In this document: in pieces, positions 6,650-14,466 of the stretch
Layout: each line of letters begins with the position of its first letter
Position numbering within the stretch: the first letter of the stretch is position 1
From: JAZQLP01 sp045629205
GTDB lineage: Bacteria > Bacillota > Clostridia > Oscillospirales > UBA644
NCBI GenBank assembly: GCA_045629205.1
Contig: JAZQQT010000033.1
Span: 1 to 16,419, forward strand
DNA length: 16,419 bases
Direction: 5' to 3'
Translations under genes and position numbers: made by a program
Notes under the pieces: generated by a model
Databases searched by the model: none
Seen by the model: the letters and a program-made list of their open reading frames with translations, nothing else
Told to the model about the DNA's origin: nothing

Positions 6650-8005
6650 ATGAAAACAACAAAATTCATCGCATTGTTTTTGGCAATTCTTTTGGCATTA
6701 TCTCTTTTTGCGGGTTGTGCTGAAAAACCCGAAAAACCTGATGATCCCGACACTCCCGATACTCCGGTTGAAGAACCCGACCAACCAAAAAAAGAACCGG
6801 ATGATTATTCCGATCCCGAGTATGCTCAGGAAGAGGTTTACGACCCGGATGCTGTAAACAAGACTTTTAGAGTTATCGGCGCTTCTATGTCTGATAATCA
6901 GTGCTGTGTTATTTACGGCGACTGTGCTGTAGGTGCTACGGTCGTTTGCACTACTGCTCTCGGCGACTTTTCAGTCAAATCATACGGCGGTTCTTTCGCA
7001 CTCCGTGTTAAAACAGAGGAATGTCAGCTTACCGGCGTAATTATGCAGAAAGCTAACGACGAAATAATCGGTTCGCCTATTTCTCTTGATGAAAAGGTTC
7101 CGATCGGACACTGGGCAACAGAACCTCAGTTCGCTGCCTTAATAGGTGACAATAATCAGGGGTTTTATCAGAAACAACTTCCCGATTATATGCATACCAA
7201 TCTTCTTTCGGAAGACCGTATTCAGTCTCTTAAAGAAAAATTTACCGAACGTGTCAACGCTCTTAAAGAGTTCGGATGTGAAATGATTGTTCTTATTTCC
7301 CCCAATCCTATGGAAATTTATCCTGAACTTGTTCCGGATATTTACGTTCAGGGAGAGGGAATAAGCAAGCTTGAGCAGGCAAAAGCTTTATTGACCGAAG
7401 CAGGCGTAACCGTTCTTGATGAAACGGAAACCTTTATTGCACACAAAAACGATTCTCTTCCCTTATTTTATAAAACCGATACCCATTGGACAGACTATGG
7501 TTCATATCTTGCCTATGTAGATTTATTCAATTATATTTCAAAGACATATCCCGATGCTGCTCCGCGTAAATTCAATGAATTTACTTGGGAATGGGGAACA
7601 TATTTCGGCGGTGATATGGGTTACTATTTCGAACTTGATTATGAAGGAACCAAAATATCAGAAAAATCTTTCGTCCGTTTGCGTAATTTCTCACTTCCTG
7701 ACGGTATTCCGGATTATAAACGTCTAGTAATAGATTTCAATATCGGTTTTACGGCTTCATTCAATGAGGAAGTAAAGAATTACAGAAGTTACCTTACCGA
7801 CCGTGAAACATTACCGAACATTTATGTTTATCGTAATTCCTACGGTGCAAGTATTCACGATATCCTTGCGGAACGCACAAATCAGTCTATTTTCAATGCT
7901 ATGTTCACATATACATATAACGAATCAAGAATCCGCAGGATGGATGCTGATTATGTTATCTATATTATGTCCGAGTGGGAAATTGATAACATATTGGATA
8001 ACTGA
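6650..8005 (+). CDS. AlgX/AlgJ-like SGNH O-acetyltransferase, lipoprotein with Ig-like N-terminal domain
   Basis: A 451-residue protein starting nine bases after the previous stop, with GGAGAT just upstream. Residues 1-22 are a lipoprotein signal peptide with FAGC and lipidated Cys23. Residues about 24-60 are a Pro/Asp/Glu-rich linker (several DxPDTP units), then a beta-rich, perhaps Ig-like, module at about 70-155. The SGNH-like domain follows: MIVLISPNPMEIYPEL, the TDTHWT motif (Asp277, His279, Trp280), and YRNSYGASI with candidate nucleophile Ser397. The Asp-x-His then Ser order matches AlgX. Compared with the preceding gene it has a lipid anchor, THW instead of HHW and an extra domain, so the two probably do separate steps or use different substrates. 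It is the last gene of the operon and is followed by a strong terminator. Confidence 0.82.
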   Translation: MKTTKFIALFLAILLALSLFAGCAEKPEKPDDPDTPDTPVEEPDQPKKEPDDYSDPEYAQEEVYDPDAVNKTFRVIGASMSDNQCCVIYGDCAVGATVVCTTALGDFSVKSYGGSFALRVKTEECQLTGVIMQKANDEIIGSPISLDEKVPIGHWATEPQFAALIGDNNQGFYQKQLPDYMHTNLLSEDRIQSLKEKFTERVNALKEFGCEMIVLISPNPMEIYPELVPDIYVQGEGISKLEQAKALLTEAGVTVLDETETFIAHKNDSLPLFYKTDTHWTDYGSYLAYVDLFNYISKTYPDAAPRKFNEFTWEWGTYFGGDMGYYFELDYEGTKISEKSFVRLRNFSLPDGIPDYKRLVIDFNIGFTASFNEEVKNYRSYLTDRETLPNIYVYRNSYGASIHDILAERTNQSIFNAMFTYTYNESRIRRMDADYVIYIMSEWEIDNILDN

Positions 8006-8036
8006 TTATTCTGTCATTAAATCGATTTTATGTGAT

Positions 8037-8075
8037 ATACCGGGATCAGCAGAAATGTTTTCCCGGTATTTTTTT
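8037..8075 (+). terminator. Intrinsic terminator of the acetylation operon
   Basis: A 9-bp perfect stem ATACCGGGA (8037-8045) / TCCCGGTAT (8061-8069) is followed by seven T (8069-8075). It begins 32 nt after the stop codon of the last operon gene. Confidence 0.9.
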
Positions 8076-8140
8076 CGTGACGTGCGAACGGAAATCTTTC
8101 AAAAATGTCACACGCAATCGGCTGTATGTCATCATAATCG

Positions 8141-8284
8141 ATGGTGATAATATATGTCAGAAGATATAATATTGATATCAAATTTAAGAAGAGCGCAGAT
8201 TTGCTTCGGATTCCGATCTCCATAAATAGTAAAATCGGCGAAGGAAGCAGTTTTGTTATTGATCTGACAGGTAAAACGAGGTAA
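8141..8284 (+). pseudogene. Possible remnant of a histidine-kinase ATPase C-terminus
   Basis: A 47-codon plus-strand frame (ATG at 8141, stop 8282-8284) ends in ISINSKIGEGSSFVIDLTG. Family knowledge: the last strands of GHKL/HATPase_c kinase domains typically read IxVxSxxGxGSxFxIxLP, so this is a close visual match. There is no ribosome site and no upstream kinase in this frame. Just upstream, another plus frame (8113-8166) reads RNRLYVIIIDGDNI, loosely like the G1 box, so a decayed and internally deleted kinase gene is conceivable. The minus strand also gives a kinase-like phrase (DIFERF at 8109-8092), which warns that chance resemblance is possible. Confidence 0.2.
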
Positions 8285-8365
8285 GAATACTTCAGCTTTT
8301 TTACATGTCTCGAAAAAAAGTAAAGCATGAGAACGATATTTCTCGGCTTGGTTTTAATATTATAT

Positions 8366-8408
8366 AGGAAAAAGTCGGAAATCGCATTTGATTGTGATTT
8401 CCGACTTT
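8366..8408 (-). terminator. Intrinsic terminator of the glycogen operon
   Basis: The arms 8371-8386 and 8393-8408 pair over 16 bp (AAAGTCGGAAATCGCA against TGTGATTTCCGACTTT, one G-U) around a 6-nt loop. Reading on the minus strand, the stem starts about 35 nt after the GH13 stop and ends in a run of five T (8373-8369). It may also partly stop plus-strand transcripts. Confidence 0.85.
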
Positions 8409-8442
8409 ATTATAAGATAGGTTAAACCTGTAAAACACAAAG

Positions 8443-10497
8443 TCAATATTTCCCGGCTGTTTTTTTGACTAAAACAGCGCAGCCTGCAGGAACCGTAATC
8501 GAATCTTCTTTTGACATTACCGACTTTTCCTTGTTATTGTTGCAGGTAATATTATTTGTTATCAATGGTGTTGAAAAAAAGACGTTTAATGTGTAGTCTG
8601 TATTTCCGAGATTGACAATTGTCATGATTGATTCTTCTGCATAAGTTCTTGAGTAAATCAATACGCCATGCTGTGCCGACATATCCGATTCCTGAAAAAC
8701 AATATCTCCTTTGGCATAAACAGAATGATACGTCTTTCTGATTTTCCCGAGTAGTCTGTAAAAGTCTGTCAATTCATTTTCTTCCTTACCCCAAGGGAAA
8801 GGGTAGCGGTTGAACGGATCGCGATATCCTTCCATTCCGGCCTCGTCCCCATAATAGATACACGGAACGCCGGGAAGAGTGAACTGGATAATCGCCGCAA
8901 TTTTTAAGAGGTATAATCCATATATTCTTTGTGATGGCGACATTTTGATTTGTGCCAATTCATCATTATCACGGTCGCCTGTTGGTTCACCTGCCAGAAT
9001 CGTCAGAATCCGTTCCGTGTCATGTGTTCCGAGTAGGTTCATAAGATTATGGACCGCCTTTGCCGGATAATGCGAAACGATTTCTTTTACTGTTTCAATA
9101 AGTTCAGATGCATCTCCCGATTTCAGATATGAGAGAATACCGTTACGAAACGGATAATTCATTACCGAATCGAGCTGGTGTCCTCTGAAATATTTTCGTC
9201 TTTTATTATAAGCGATTTTGAACGACGCATCTTCCCATACCTCACCGATGATCAGTCCTTCTGTATTTTCCTTACGGACTCGGTCATGTAAGTCATTCAA
9301 AAACAGGTCGTTGAGTTCATCTGCAACGTCCAGACGCCACCCGTAAACGCCTTTTTGCATCCAACGATGGATTATCCCGTTTTCTCCGCAAAAATATTCT
9401 CGCATTGACGGTTCGTCGCTTTTAAGAGCCGGAAGAACTTTGACGCCCCACCAACAATCATATTTATCTTTTGATTTTGCATCACGAAAACGATACCAGT
9501 CTTTATACGGTGAATTATCGGAATTATATGCTCCGTTGTCCGGGTAATGCCCATAACGGTTAAAATATTTACTGTCGTCGCCGGTATGATTAAAAACACC
9601 GTCGCATATTATCCTGATACCTGATTGCTTTGCTTTTCTTATTAAACAGTCAAAAGCTTTTTCTCCTCCGAATGAAGGATCTATTTCTTCATAATCTCCG
9701 GTGTCATATTTGTGGTTCGAATATGCGCGAAAAATCGGACTGAGATACAGCGTCGTTACTCCGAGAGATTCAAGATAGGGGAGCTTTTCGGCAACACCCC
9801 AGAGCGTTCCTCCGAAAAACTCGTTGTTTTTTACTTCTCCGCCGGGGAATTTTGCGTGCTGCGGAATACCGTTATACCAGTCTGTGTTATATACCGCATC
9901 GTCTCTGTCGGGAATATGCGCTTTTTGTCTGTGTATGGTTTCTTCACCTTTTGCAAAGCGATCGACGAAAATATGATACATCACACCGCCTTGCATCCAT
10001 GTCGGAGTGTCACTGTCCGGTTGTATGACCGTAAGCTGAAACGAAGCGATGTTTTCGTCTTGAAACCGTAAAATCGGTTGAAGTGAAGAAGGCGCTTTTG
10101 AAAAAAAACAGTGTCCGTGAACGGTATCAAACTCAAATCTGTAATAGAAAAGTCCGCTGTTTTCTTCCTTCGCACATATCACAGATGTATCAAGTGCAAT
10201 ATGCCAAACTGAATCAGTATGCTCTTTTGTTTCTTTTTTCAAAGGTTTCAGTTTGTAAAAAGAAACATCGCCGTCGTCATCTCTGAAAAGACGGAGACTG
10301 CCGTTTGTCGGACAGAGGTATTGAGGCAGAGAGACGGTAAGTTTGATTGTATCCCCGAAACAGCATGTGTCACGTCCTATCAGTGAGTCACCGTGCGGAT
10401 TATCTTTAGTTTGAATAATTAAAGAAATGCTGTCGGAGAAATCCGAAATGGAGTCTCCGGCAACATTGAATGCGTTAATTGTAAAGTTATTGTTCAT
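8443..10497 (-). CDS. GH13 alpha-amylase-family enzyme, neopullulanase/cyclomaltodextrinase-like
   Basis: A 684-residue GH13 protein with all four conserved regions: DGVFNHTG (Asp299, His304), GWRLDVADE with nucleophile Asp390, IIGEVWED with acid/base Glu419, and LLGTHDTE with His492-Asp493. Residues about 1-165 form an N-terminal beta domain before GGVMYHIFVDRFAKG, as in neopullulanases, cyclomaltodextrinases and clostridial GH13_20/GH13_39 enzymes; a C-terminal beta domain ends in VPAGCAVLVKK. No signal peptide is present, so it acts in the cytoplasm, probably hydrolysing maltodextrins or alpha-1,6 branch stubs left by the phosphorylase. It is the last gene of the glycogen operon, 14 bp after glgP, and has no clear Shine-Dalgarno (upstream is CAGCAGATT), suggesting coupling to glgP. 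Exact bond specificity cannot be read. Confidence 0.85.
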   Translation of the reverse strand: MNNNFTINAFNVAGDSISDFSDSISLIIQTKDNPHGDSLIGRDTCCFGDTIKLTVSLPQYLCPTNGSLRLFRDDDGDVSFYKLKPLKKETKEHTDSVWHIALDTSVICAKEENSGLFYYRFEFDTVHGHCFFSKAPSSLQPILRFQDENIASFQLTVIQPDSDTPTWMQGGVMYHIFVDRFAKGEETIHRQKAHIPDRDDAVYNTDWYNGIPQHAKFPGGEVKNNEFFGGTLWGVAEKLPYLESLGVTTLYLSPIFRAYSNHKYDTGDYEEIDPSFGGEKAFDCLIRKAKQSGIRIICDGVFNHTGDDSKYFNRYGHYPDNGAYNSDNSPYKDWYRFRDAKSKDKYDCWWGVKVLPALKSDEPSMREYFCGENGIIHRWMQKGVYGWRLDVADELNDLFLNDLHDRVRKENTEGLIIGEVWEDASFKIAYNKRRKYFRGHQLDSVMNYPFRNGILSYLKSGDASELIETVKEIVSHYPAKAVHNLMNLLGTHDTERILTILAGEPTGDRDNDELAQIKMSPSQRIYGLYLLKIAAIIQFTLPGVPCIYYGDEAGMEGYRDPFNRYPFPWGKEENELTDFYRLLGKIRKTYHSVYAKGDIVFQESDMSAQHGVLIYSRTYAEESIMTIVNLGNTDYTLNVFFSTPLITNNITCNNNKEKSVMSKEDSITVPAGCAVLVKKTAGKY

Positions 10498-10511
10498 AAT
10501 CTGCTGATTTT

Positions 10512-12965
10512 TCAGCGGTTCTTACCGCGTGGCTTGATTTTATGTATCGGGCGCATATGCCAAATGTTGTCTGCATATTCCTGAATCGCGCGATCTGCGG
10601 CAAATATGCCTGAGCATGCCGTATTTGTCATCGCCATACGTGTAAACATGGCTTTGTTATTATAATCAGATGTTGCTTTGTCATGCATTTGACAATAGAA
10701 TTCATAATCCGCAAGGCACATATACGGATCTGCGACTCCGGGTCCGACGATTAAATAATCAACAAAATCGCGGTATGAATTTCCGTTAAATCCGACTGAT
10801 AATGCGTCGACGGTTCGTTTCAGACGGTCGTTTGAAACATAGTATGAAGCGGCATTATATCCGAGCTGCCATAGATATTCAACTTCCTGAGTCGTCAGTC
10901 CGAAGATATACATATTATCATCTCCGACGGCATCACGGATTTCAACATTTGCTCCGTCAAGGGTTCCGATTGTTACGGCTCCGTTCATCATGAGCTTCAT
11001 GCATCCCGTTCCGCTGGCTTCTTTACCGGCAAGAGATATCTGTTCACTGATATCAGCCGAAGGAATCAGAACTTCCGCAAGAGAAACATTGTAGTCTTCC
11101 ATAAATACAACACGCAGTTTTTCGCGGATTTTCGGCTGCTTTTCTATTTCTGCGGCAAGGTCGCAAATAAGTTTGATCGTGCGTTTTGCCATATAATATC
11201 CGGGAGCGGCTTTTGCGGCAAATATATATGTTTGCGGAGTAATGTCAAGGGTCGGATTCTCTTTGAGATCAAGATAGAGTCCGATAATCTGTAATGCGTT
11301 CAGCAGCTGGCGCTTATATTCGTGCATTCTTTTAATCTGAACGTCGAATATCGAATCCGGGTTTAGTTTGCTTATACCGTGAGATACAGCATAGTCTGAA
11401 AAACGGATTTTATTCTGTCGTTTGATTTTTATAAATTTTTCTGCGGCTGCGGGATCATCGCGATACGGCAGAAAATCAATTAAATGCTCAGGCTGCTTAC
11501 GGTAGTCCTTGCCGATACATTCATCCAGCAGACGTGTGAGTCCTTCGTTGGCGTTACAGAGCCATCTGCGATGAGCGATACCGTTTGTCACATTAGTGAA
11601 TTTTTCAGGTTCATATTTATAAAAATCATGGAAAATTGTCTTTGTCAGAATATCAGAATGCAGTTTTGAAACTCCGTTAACAGTATGTGACCCGATAACG
11701 GACATATTTGCCATTCTGACCGATCCGTATCCTAAAATGGACATTCTTGAAATTCTGTCCCAGTCTCCCGGATAACATTTCCATAAATCTTCACAGAAGC
11801 GGCGGGTTATTTCTTTTACAATGGTATGAATTCTGGGAAGACGGAGCGCAAACAAATCCTCGTTCCATGTTTCAAGAGCTTCCGGCATAACAGTGTGATT
11901 GGTATAAGACACAGTGTGAATGACAACATCCCACGCTTGTTCCCAACTGTAATTATATGTGTCAAGCAAAATGCGCATGAGTTCCGGAATGACAATGGCC
12001 GGATGAGTATCATTGATGTGAATTGCTACTTTGTCGGAAAAATTCCAAAGCGCACCGTATGTGCGAAGATGGTCTGAAATAATATTTTGAAGTGAAGCGG
12101 AAACCAAAAAATACTGCTGAGACAGACGGAGCAGCTTTCCTTCCATATGATTGTCGGATGGATAAAGCACCTTTGAAATCACTTCTGCATTTGTATTTTG
12201 TTCCATTGCCTGTAAATATGCGCCCTGTGAGAAGAGATTCATATTTAAGGACGAAGTACTCTTTGCTTTCCAAAGCCTCAGAATATTGACTGCGTCGCAG
12301 TCTGCACCCGAAATAAGAAGATCGTAGGGGACGGCTTGAATCTCATCATAGTTCTCATGCGTGATATCGCATTTTCCGTTGATCCATTTCTCTCTGATAT
12401 GTCCTCCGAATCGAACGGAAAAGGTTCTGTCTGTCCGGGGAACAAGAGTTATTTCTCCGTTTGGAAGCCAGTTATCCGGTAACTCAATTTGTTCTCCGTC
12501 CACCAGCTTTTGTTTAAACAGTCCGTATTCGTAAAGAATAGAAAAACCTCTTGCCGGATATTCAAGCGTTGTCAGTGAATCCATAAAACAAGCGGCAAGA
12601 CGTCCGAGTCCGCCGTTTCCCAATCCCGGGTCGGGTTCGTGGTCGTATATTGAGTCGAGCGAAAAACCCATAGACTGAAGAACGGATCTGAATTCTTTGT
12701 CGAGACCGAGATTTTTCAGATTGTTTTTCATTGAACGTCCGACCAAAAATTCCATACAAAGGTAGTATAGTGTCTTGCCTGATTGACGTTTTACTTCTTC
12801 TTTGTATTCAGAACGCTTCTGTAATAAAATATCTTTGATAACCAGTATAACAGCACGGTATATCTGGTCTTCGGTCGCATCGGAGAATGTTGTAACGCCG
12901 AAATGTCTGGATAGTTTTGAGACGATTGCCTCTCTGATTTGTTCTTTGGAGTAGGATTGATTCAT
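10512..12965 (-). CDS. glgP: Glycogen/maltodextrin phosphorylase (GT35)
   Basis: An 817-residue protein, the usual length for this family. It cleaves terminal alpha-1,4 bonds of glycogen with phosphate to give glucose-1-phosphate. Seen: YYLCMEFLVGRSMKNNLKNLG and DPGLGNGGLGRLAACFMDS near the N-terminus, HINDTHPAIVIPELMRIL, NVTNGIAHRRWL, FDVQIKRMHEYKRQLLN, and the pyridoxal-phosphate site EASGTGCMKLMMNGAVTIG with the Schiff-base lysine at about residue 657; the common Asn after TG is Cys here. The ATG is preceded by AAAAGGA 13 bases upstream, a rather long spacing. It lies 32 bp after glgA and 14 bp before the GH13 gene, so it belongs to one operon that both makes and degrades glycogen. Maltodextrin phosphorylase activity is an equally possible specificity. 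Confidence 0.95.
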   Translation of the reverse strand: MNQSYSKEQIREAIVSKLSRHFGVTTFSDATEDQIYRAVILVIKDILLQKRSEYKEEVKRQSGKTLYYLCMEFLVGRSMKNNLKNLGLDKEFRSVLQSMGFSLDSIYDHEPDPGLGNGGLGRLAACFMDSLTTLEYPARGFSILYEYGLFKQKLVDGEQIELPDNWLPNGEITLVPRTDRTFSVRFGGHIREKWINGKCDITHENYDEIQAVPYDLLISGADCDAVNILRLWKAKSTSSLNMNLFSQGAYLQAMEQNTNAEVISKVLYPSDNHMEGKLLRLSQQYFLVSASLQNIISDHLRTYGALWNFSDKVAIHINDTHPAIVIPELMRILLDTYNYSWEQAWDVVIHTVSYTNHTVMPEALETWNEDLFALRLPRIHTIVKEITRRFCEDLWKCYPGDWDRISRMSILGYGSVRMANMSVIGSHTVNGVSKLHSDILTKTIFHDFYKYEPEKFTNVTNGIAHRRWLCNANEGLTRLLDECIGKDYRKQPEHLIDFLPYRDDPAAAEKFIKIKRQNKIRFSDYAVSHGISKLNPDSIFDVQIKRMHEYKRQLLNALQIIGLYLDLKENPTLDITPQTYIFAAKAAPGYYMAKRTIKLICDLAAEIEKQPKIREKLRVVFMEDYNVSLAEVLIPSADISEQISLAGKEASGTGCMKLMMNGAVTIGTLDGANVEIRDAVGDDNMYIFGLTTQEVEYLWQLGYNAASYYVSNDRLKRTVDALSVGFNGNSYRDFVDYLIVGPGVADPYMCLADYEFYCQMHDKATSDYNNKAMFTRMAMTNTACSGIFAADRAIQEYADNIWHMRPIHKIKPRGKNR

Positions 12966-12997
12966 TGTGAGATATTTTTCCTTTTGTTACTGATATG

Positions 12998-14434
12998 TTA
13001 GGATAAGAGATCCTGATAAAGATCGAAATACCGGATAGCCGAAGCGTTCCACGAGAAGTCAATTTCCATAACGTTGCGGCGTAAAATTTTCCATTTTTTC
13101 TCATCCTGGTAAAGCGAAATACCGCGTAGGATTGCATCGAGCATATCCAATGCGTCATAATTACAGAAGGTCAGTCCGTTACCTTCACCGGTTACGGGAT
13201 TAAACGGATGGATTGTATCAAATAATCCGCCGACTTCTCTGACAATCGGAACAGTCCCGTAACGTGACGCAATCATTTGGGCAAGACCGCACGGCTCGCT
13301 CTTCGATGGCATCAGAAACAGATCGGCACCGGCATAGATTTTTTTTGAGAGATCTTTGTTATAAATAAGTTTTACGCCGACTTTGTCTGGATATTGCCGC
13401 TGTAGATTTGAAAAGAAGTTTTCCAACTCCGTTTCGCCTGTTCCGAGCAGAACAAACTGGACATTATTTGTCAGCAGTCGTTCCATGGCATATTTGACAA
13501 GATCAAATCCTTTATGCGATGCAAGTCTTGAAACCATGGCTATAATCGGAACCTCCGGTGCTTCCGGTAAACCGAACAATCGCTGTAATTCTGCTTTGTT
13601 TTGCGCTTTTCCGGATTCCGCGTCATCAATACCGTAGTTTTTGATTATGGCTTTGTCTGTCATCGGATTATAATAGTCAACATCAATGCCGTTGACGATT
13701 CCCGTTATTTTTCCCGAATAAAGCTGCATGACATTTTTCAGTCCGGATGCGAAATAATCCATCTGGATTTCTTCCGCATATCTTTTGCTTACGGTTGTGA
13801 GCTTGTCGCAGCAAACAATTGCGCCTTTTGCAAGATTGATCAGACCGTTATATTCAAGCGTGGTGTATTCGTTATCGCCGAGAGCAAAAACGTCTCCGAG
13901 AATGGCAAAATCATATATTCCTTGATAATCAATATTATGAATGGTATATATCGTCTTGATATTTTGATATTCTTTTATCCAACTGTATTTTGTTCGCAGA
14001 TAAATGATTGAAAGGGCGCTTTGCCAATCGTGCGCATGAAGAATATCGGGATAAAAACCGACTTTAGGCATCATTTCCATAACTGCCATGCAAAAGAACG
14101 CGAAACGTTCTCCGTCGTCATAACTTCCGTATAATGTCGGACGGTCAAAATAATACTTATTGTCGATGAAATAATACAGAACACTGTCTTTCTCGTAAGA
14201 GAATACACCACAGTATTGGCTTCTCCATGAAAGACGTAAATAAAAATCGGTAACTTTCTGTAATTTATCTTCGAATTTTGCGATAATGGAAGGATAAAGA
14301 GGAAGAACAACGCGTATATCGATATCCTTCCCTTTTTTGCGTTTCAAAGCGGCGGGAAGTGAACCGAGAACATCCGCGAGGCCGCCTGTTGAGGCAAAAG
14401 GAAGCGCTTCCGTCCCGACATATAGAATTTTCAT
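12998..14434 (-). CDS. glgA: Glycogen synthase, ADP-glucose type (GT5)
   Basis: A 478-residue protein of normal GlgA length, which extends alpha-1,4-glucan from ADP-glucose. Seen: MKILYVGTEALPFA followed by STGGLADVLGSLP, HAHDWQSAL, YTIHNIDYQGIYD, GIVNGIDVDYYNP, VSRLASHKGFDL, and SEPCGLAQMIASRYGTVPIV with the conserved Glu380 of the retaining GT-B site, then VGGLFDTI. Residue 15 is Ser where the Escherichia coli enzyme has the ADP-glucose-contacting Lys of its KTGGL motif; the two N-termini align without gaps. Everything else in the active site looks intact, so I expect an active enzyme. The ATG has AAAGGA (14443-14448) eight bases upstream. It is the third gene in the glgC-glgD-glgA-glgP order. 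Confidence 0.95.
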   Translation of the reverse strand: MKILYVGTEALPFASTGGLADVLGSLPAALKRKKGKDIDIRVVLPLYPSIIAKFEDKLQKVTDFYLRLSWRSQYCGVFSYEKDSVLYYFIDNKYYFDRPTLYGSYDDGERFAFFCMAVMEMMPKVGFYPDILHAHDWQSALSIIYLRTKYSWIKEYQNIKTIYTIHNIDYQGIYDFAILGDVFALGDNEYTTLEYNGLINLAKGAIVCCDKLTTVSKRYAEEIQMDYFASGLKNVMQLYSGKITGIVNGIDVDYYNPMTDKAIIKNYGIDDAESGKAQNKAELQRLFGLPEAPEVPIIAMVSRLASHKGFDLVKYAMERLLTNNVQFVLLGTGETELENFFSNLQRQYPDKVGVKLIYNKDLSKKIYAGADLFLMPSKSEPCGLAQMIASRYGTVPIVREVGGLFDTIHPFNPVTGEGNGLTFCNYDALDMLDAILRGISLYQDEKKWKILRRNVMEIDFSWNASAIRYFDLYQDLLS

Positions 14435-14466
14435 GTGGATTTTCCTTTCTGATTAAGAAAAAGCTG

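Larger units (their letters stand above)
8006..8442. other. Convergent intergenic region between the acetylation and glycogen operons
   Basis: This 437-nt stretch has no intact gene I can support. It holds the plus-strand terminator (8037-8075), a minus-strand terminator (8366-8408) and about 290 nt between them. Within that middle part, short reading frames show histidine-kinase-like patterns that may be a gene remnant (described separately). A weak AT-only inverted repeat, CTTTTTT / AAAAAAG, lies near 8297-8323. Confidence 0.6.

Noticed and set aside
7803..8147. Plus-strand frame of 114 codons overlapping the end of the second AlgX-like gene
   Set aside because: Most of it overlaps a clear gene in another frame and passes through the terminator; no ribosome site is seen.
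8290..8325. AT-only inverted repeat CTTTTTT / AAAAAAG in the convergent spacer
   Set aside because: Seven A-T pairs with no GC content are expected by chance in AT-rich spacer DNA, and no gene ends there.
8017..8328. Minus-strand frame of 103 codons in the convergent spacer as an intact gene
   Set aside because: It has no ribosome site, runs through the terminator hairpin of the opposite operon and has no family pattern over its full length; only a short kinase-like phrase is noted as a finding.
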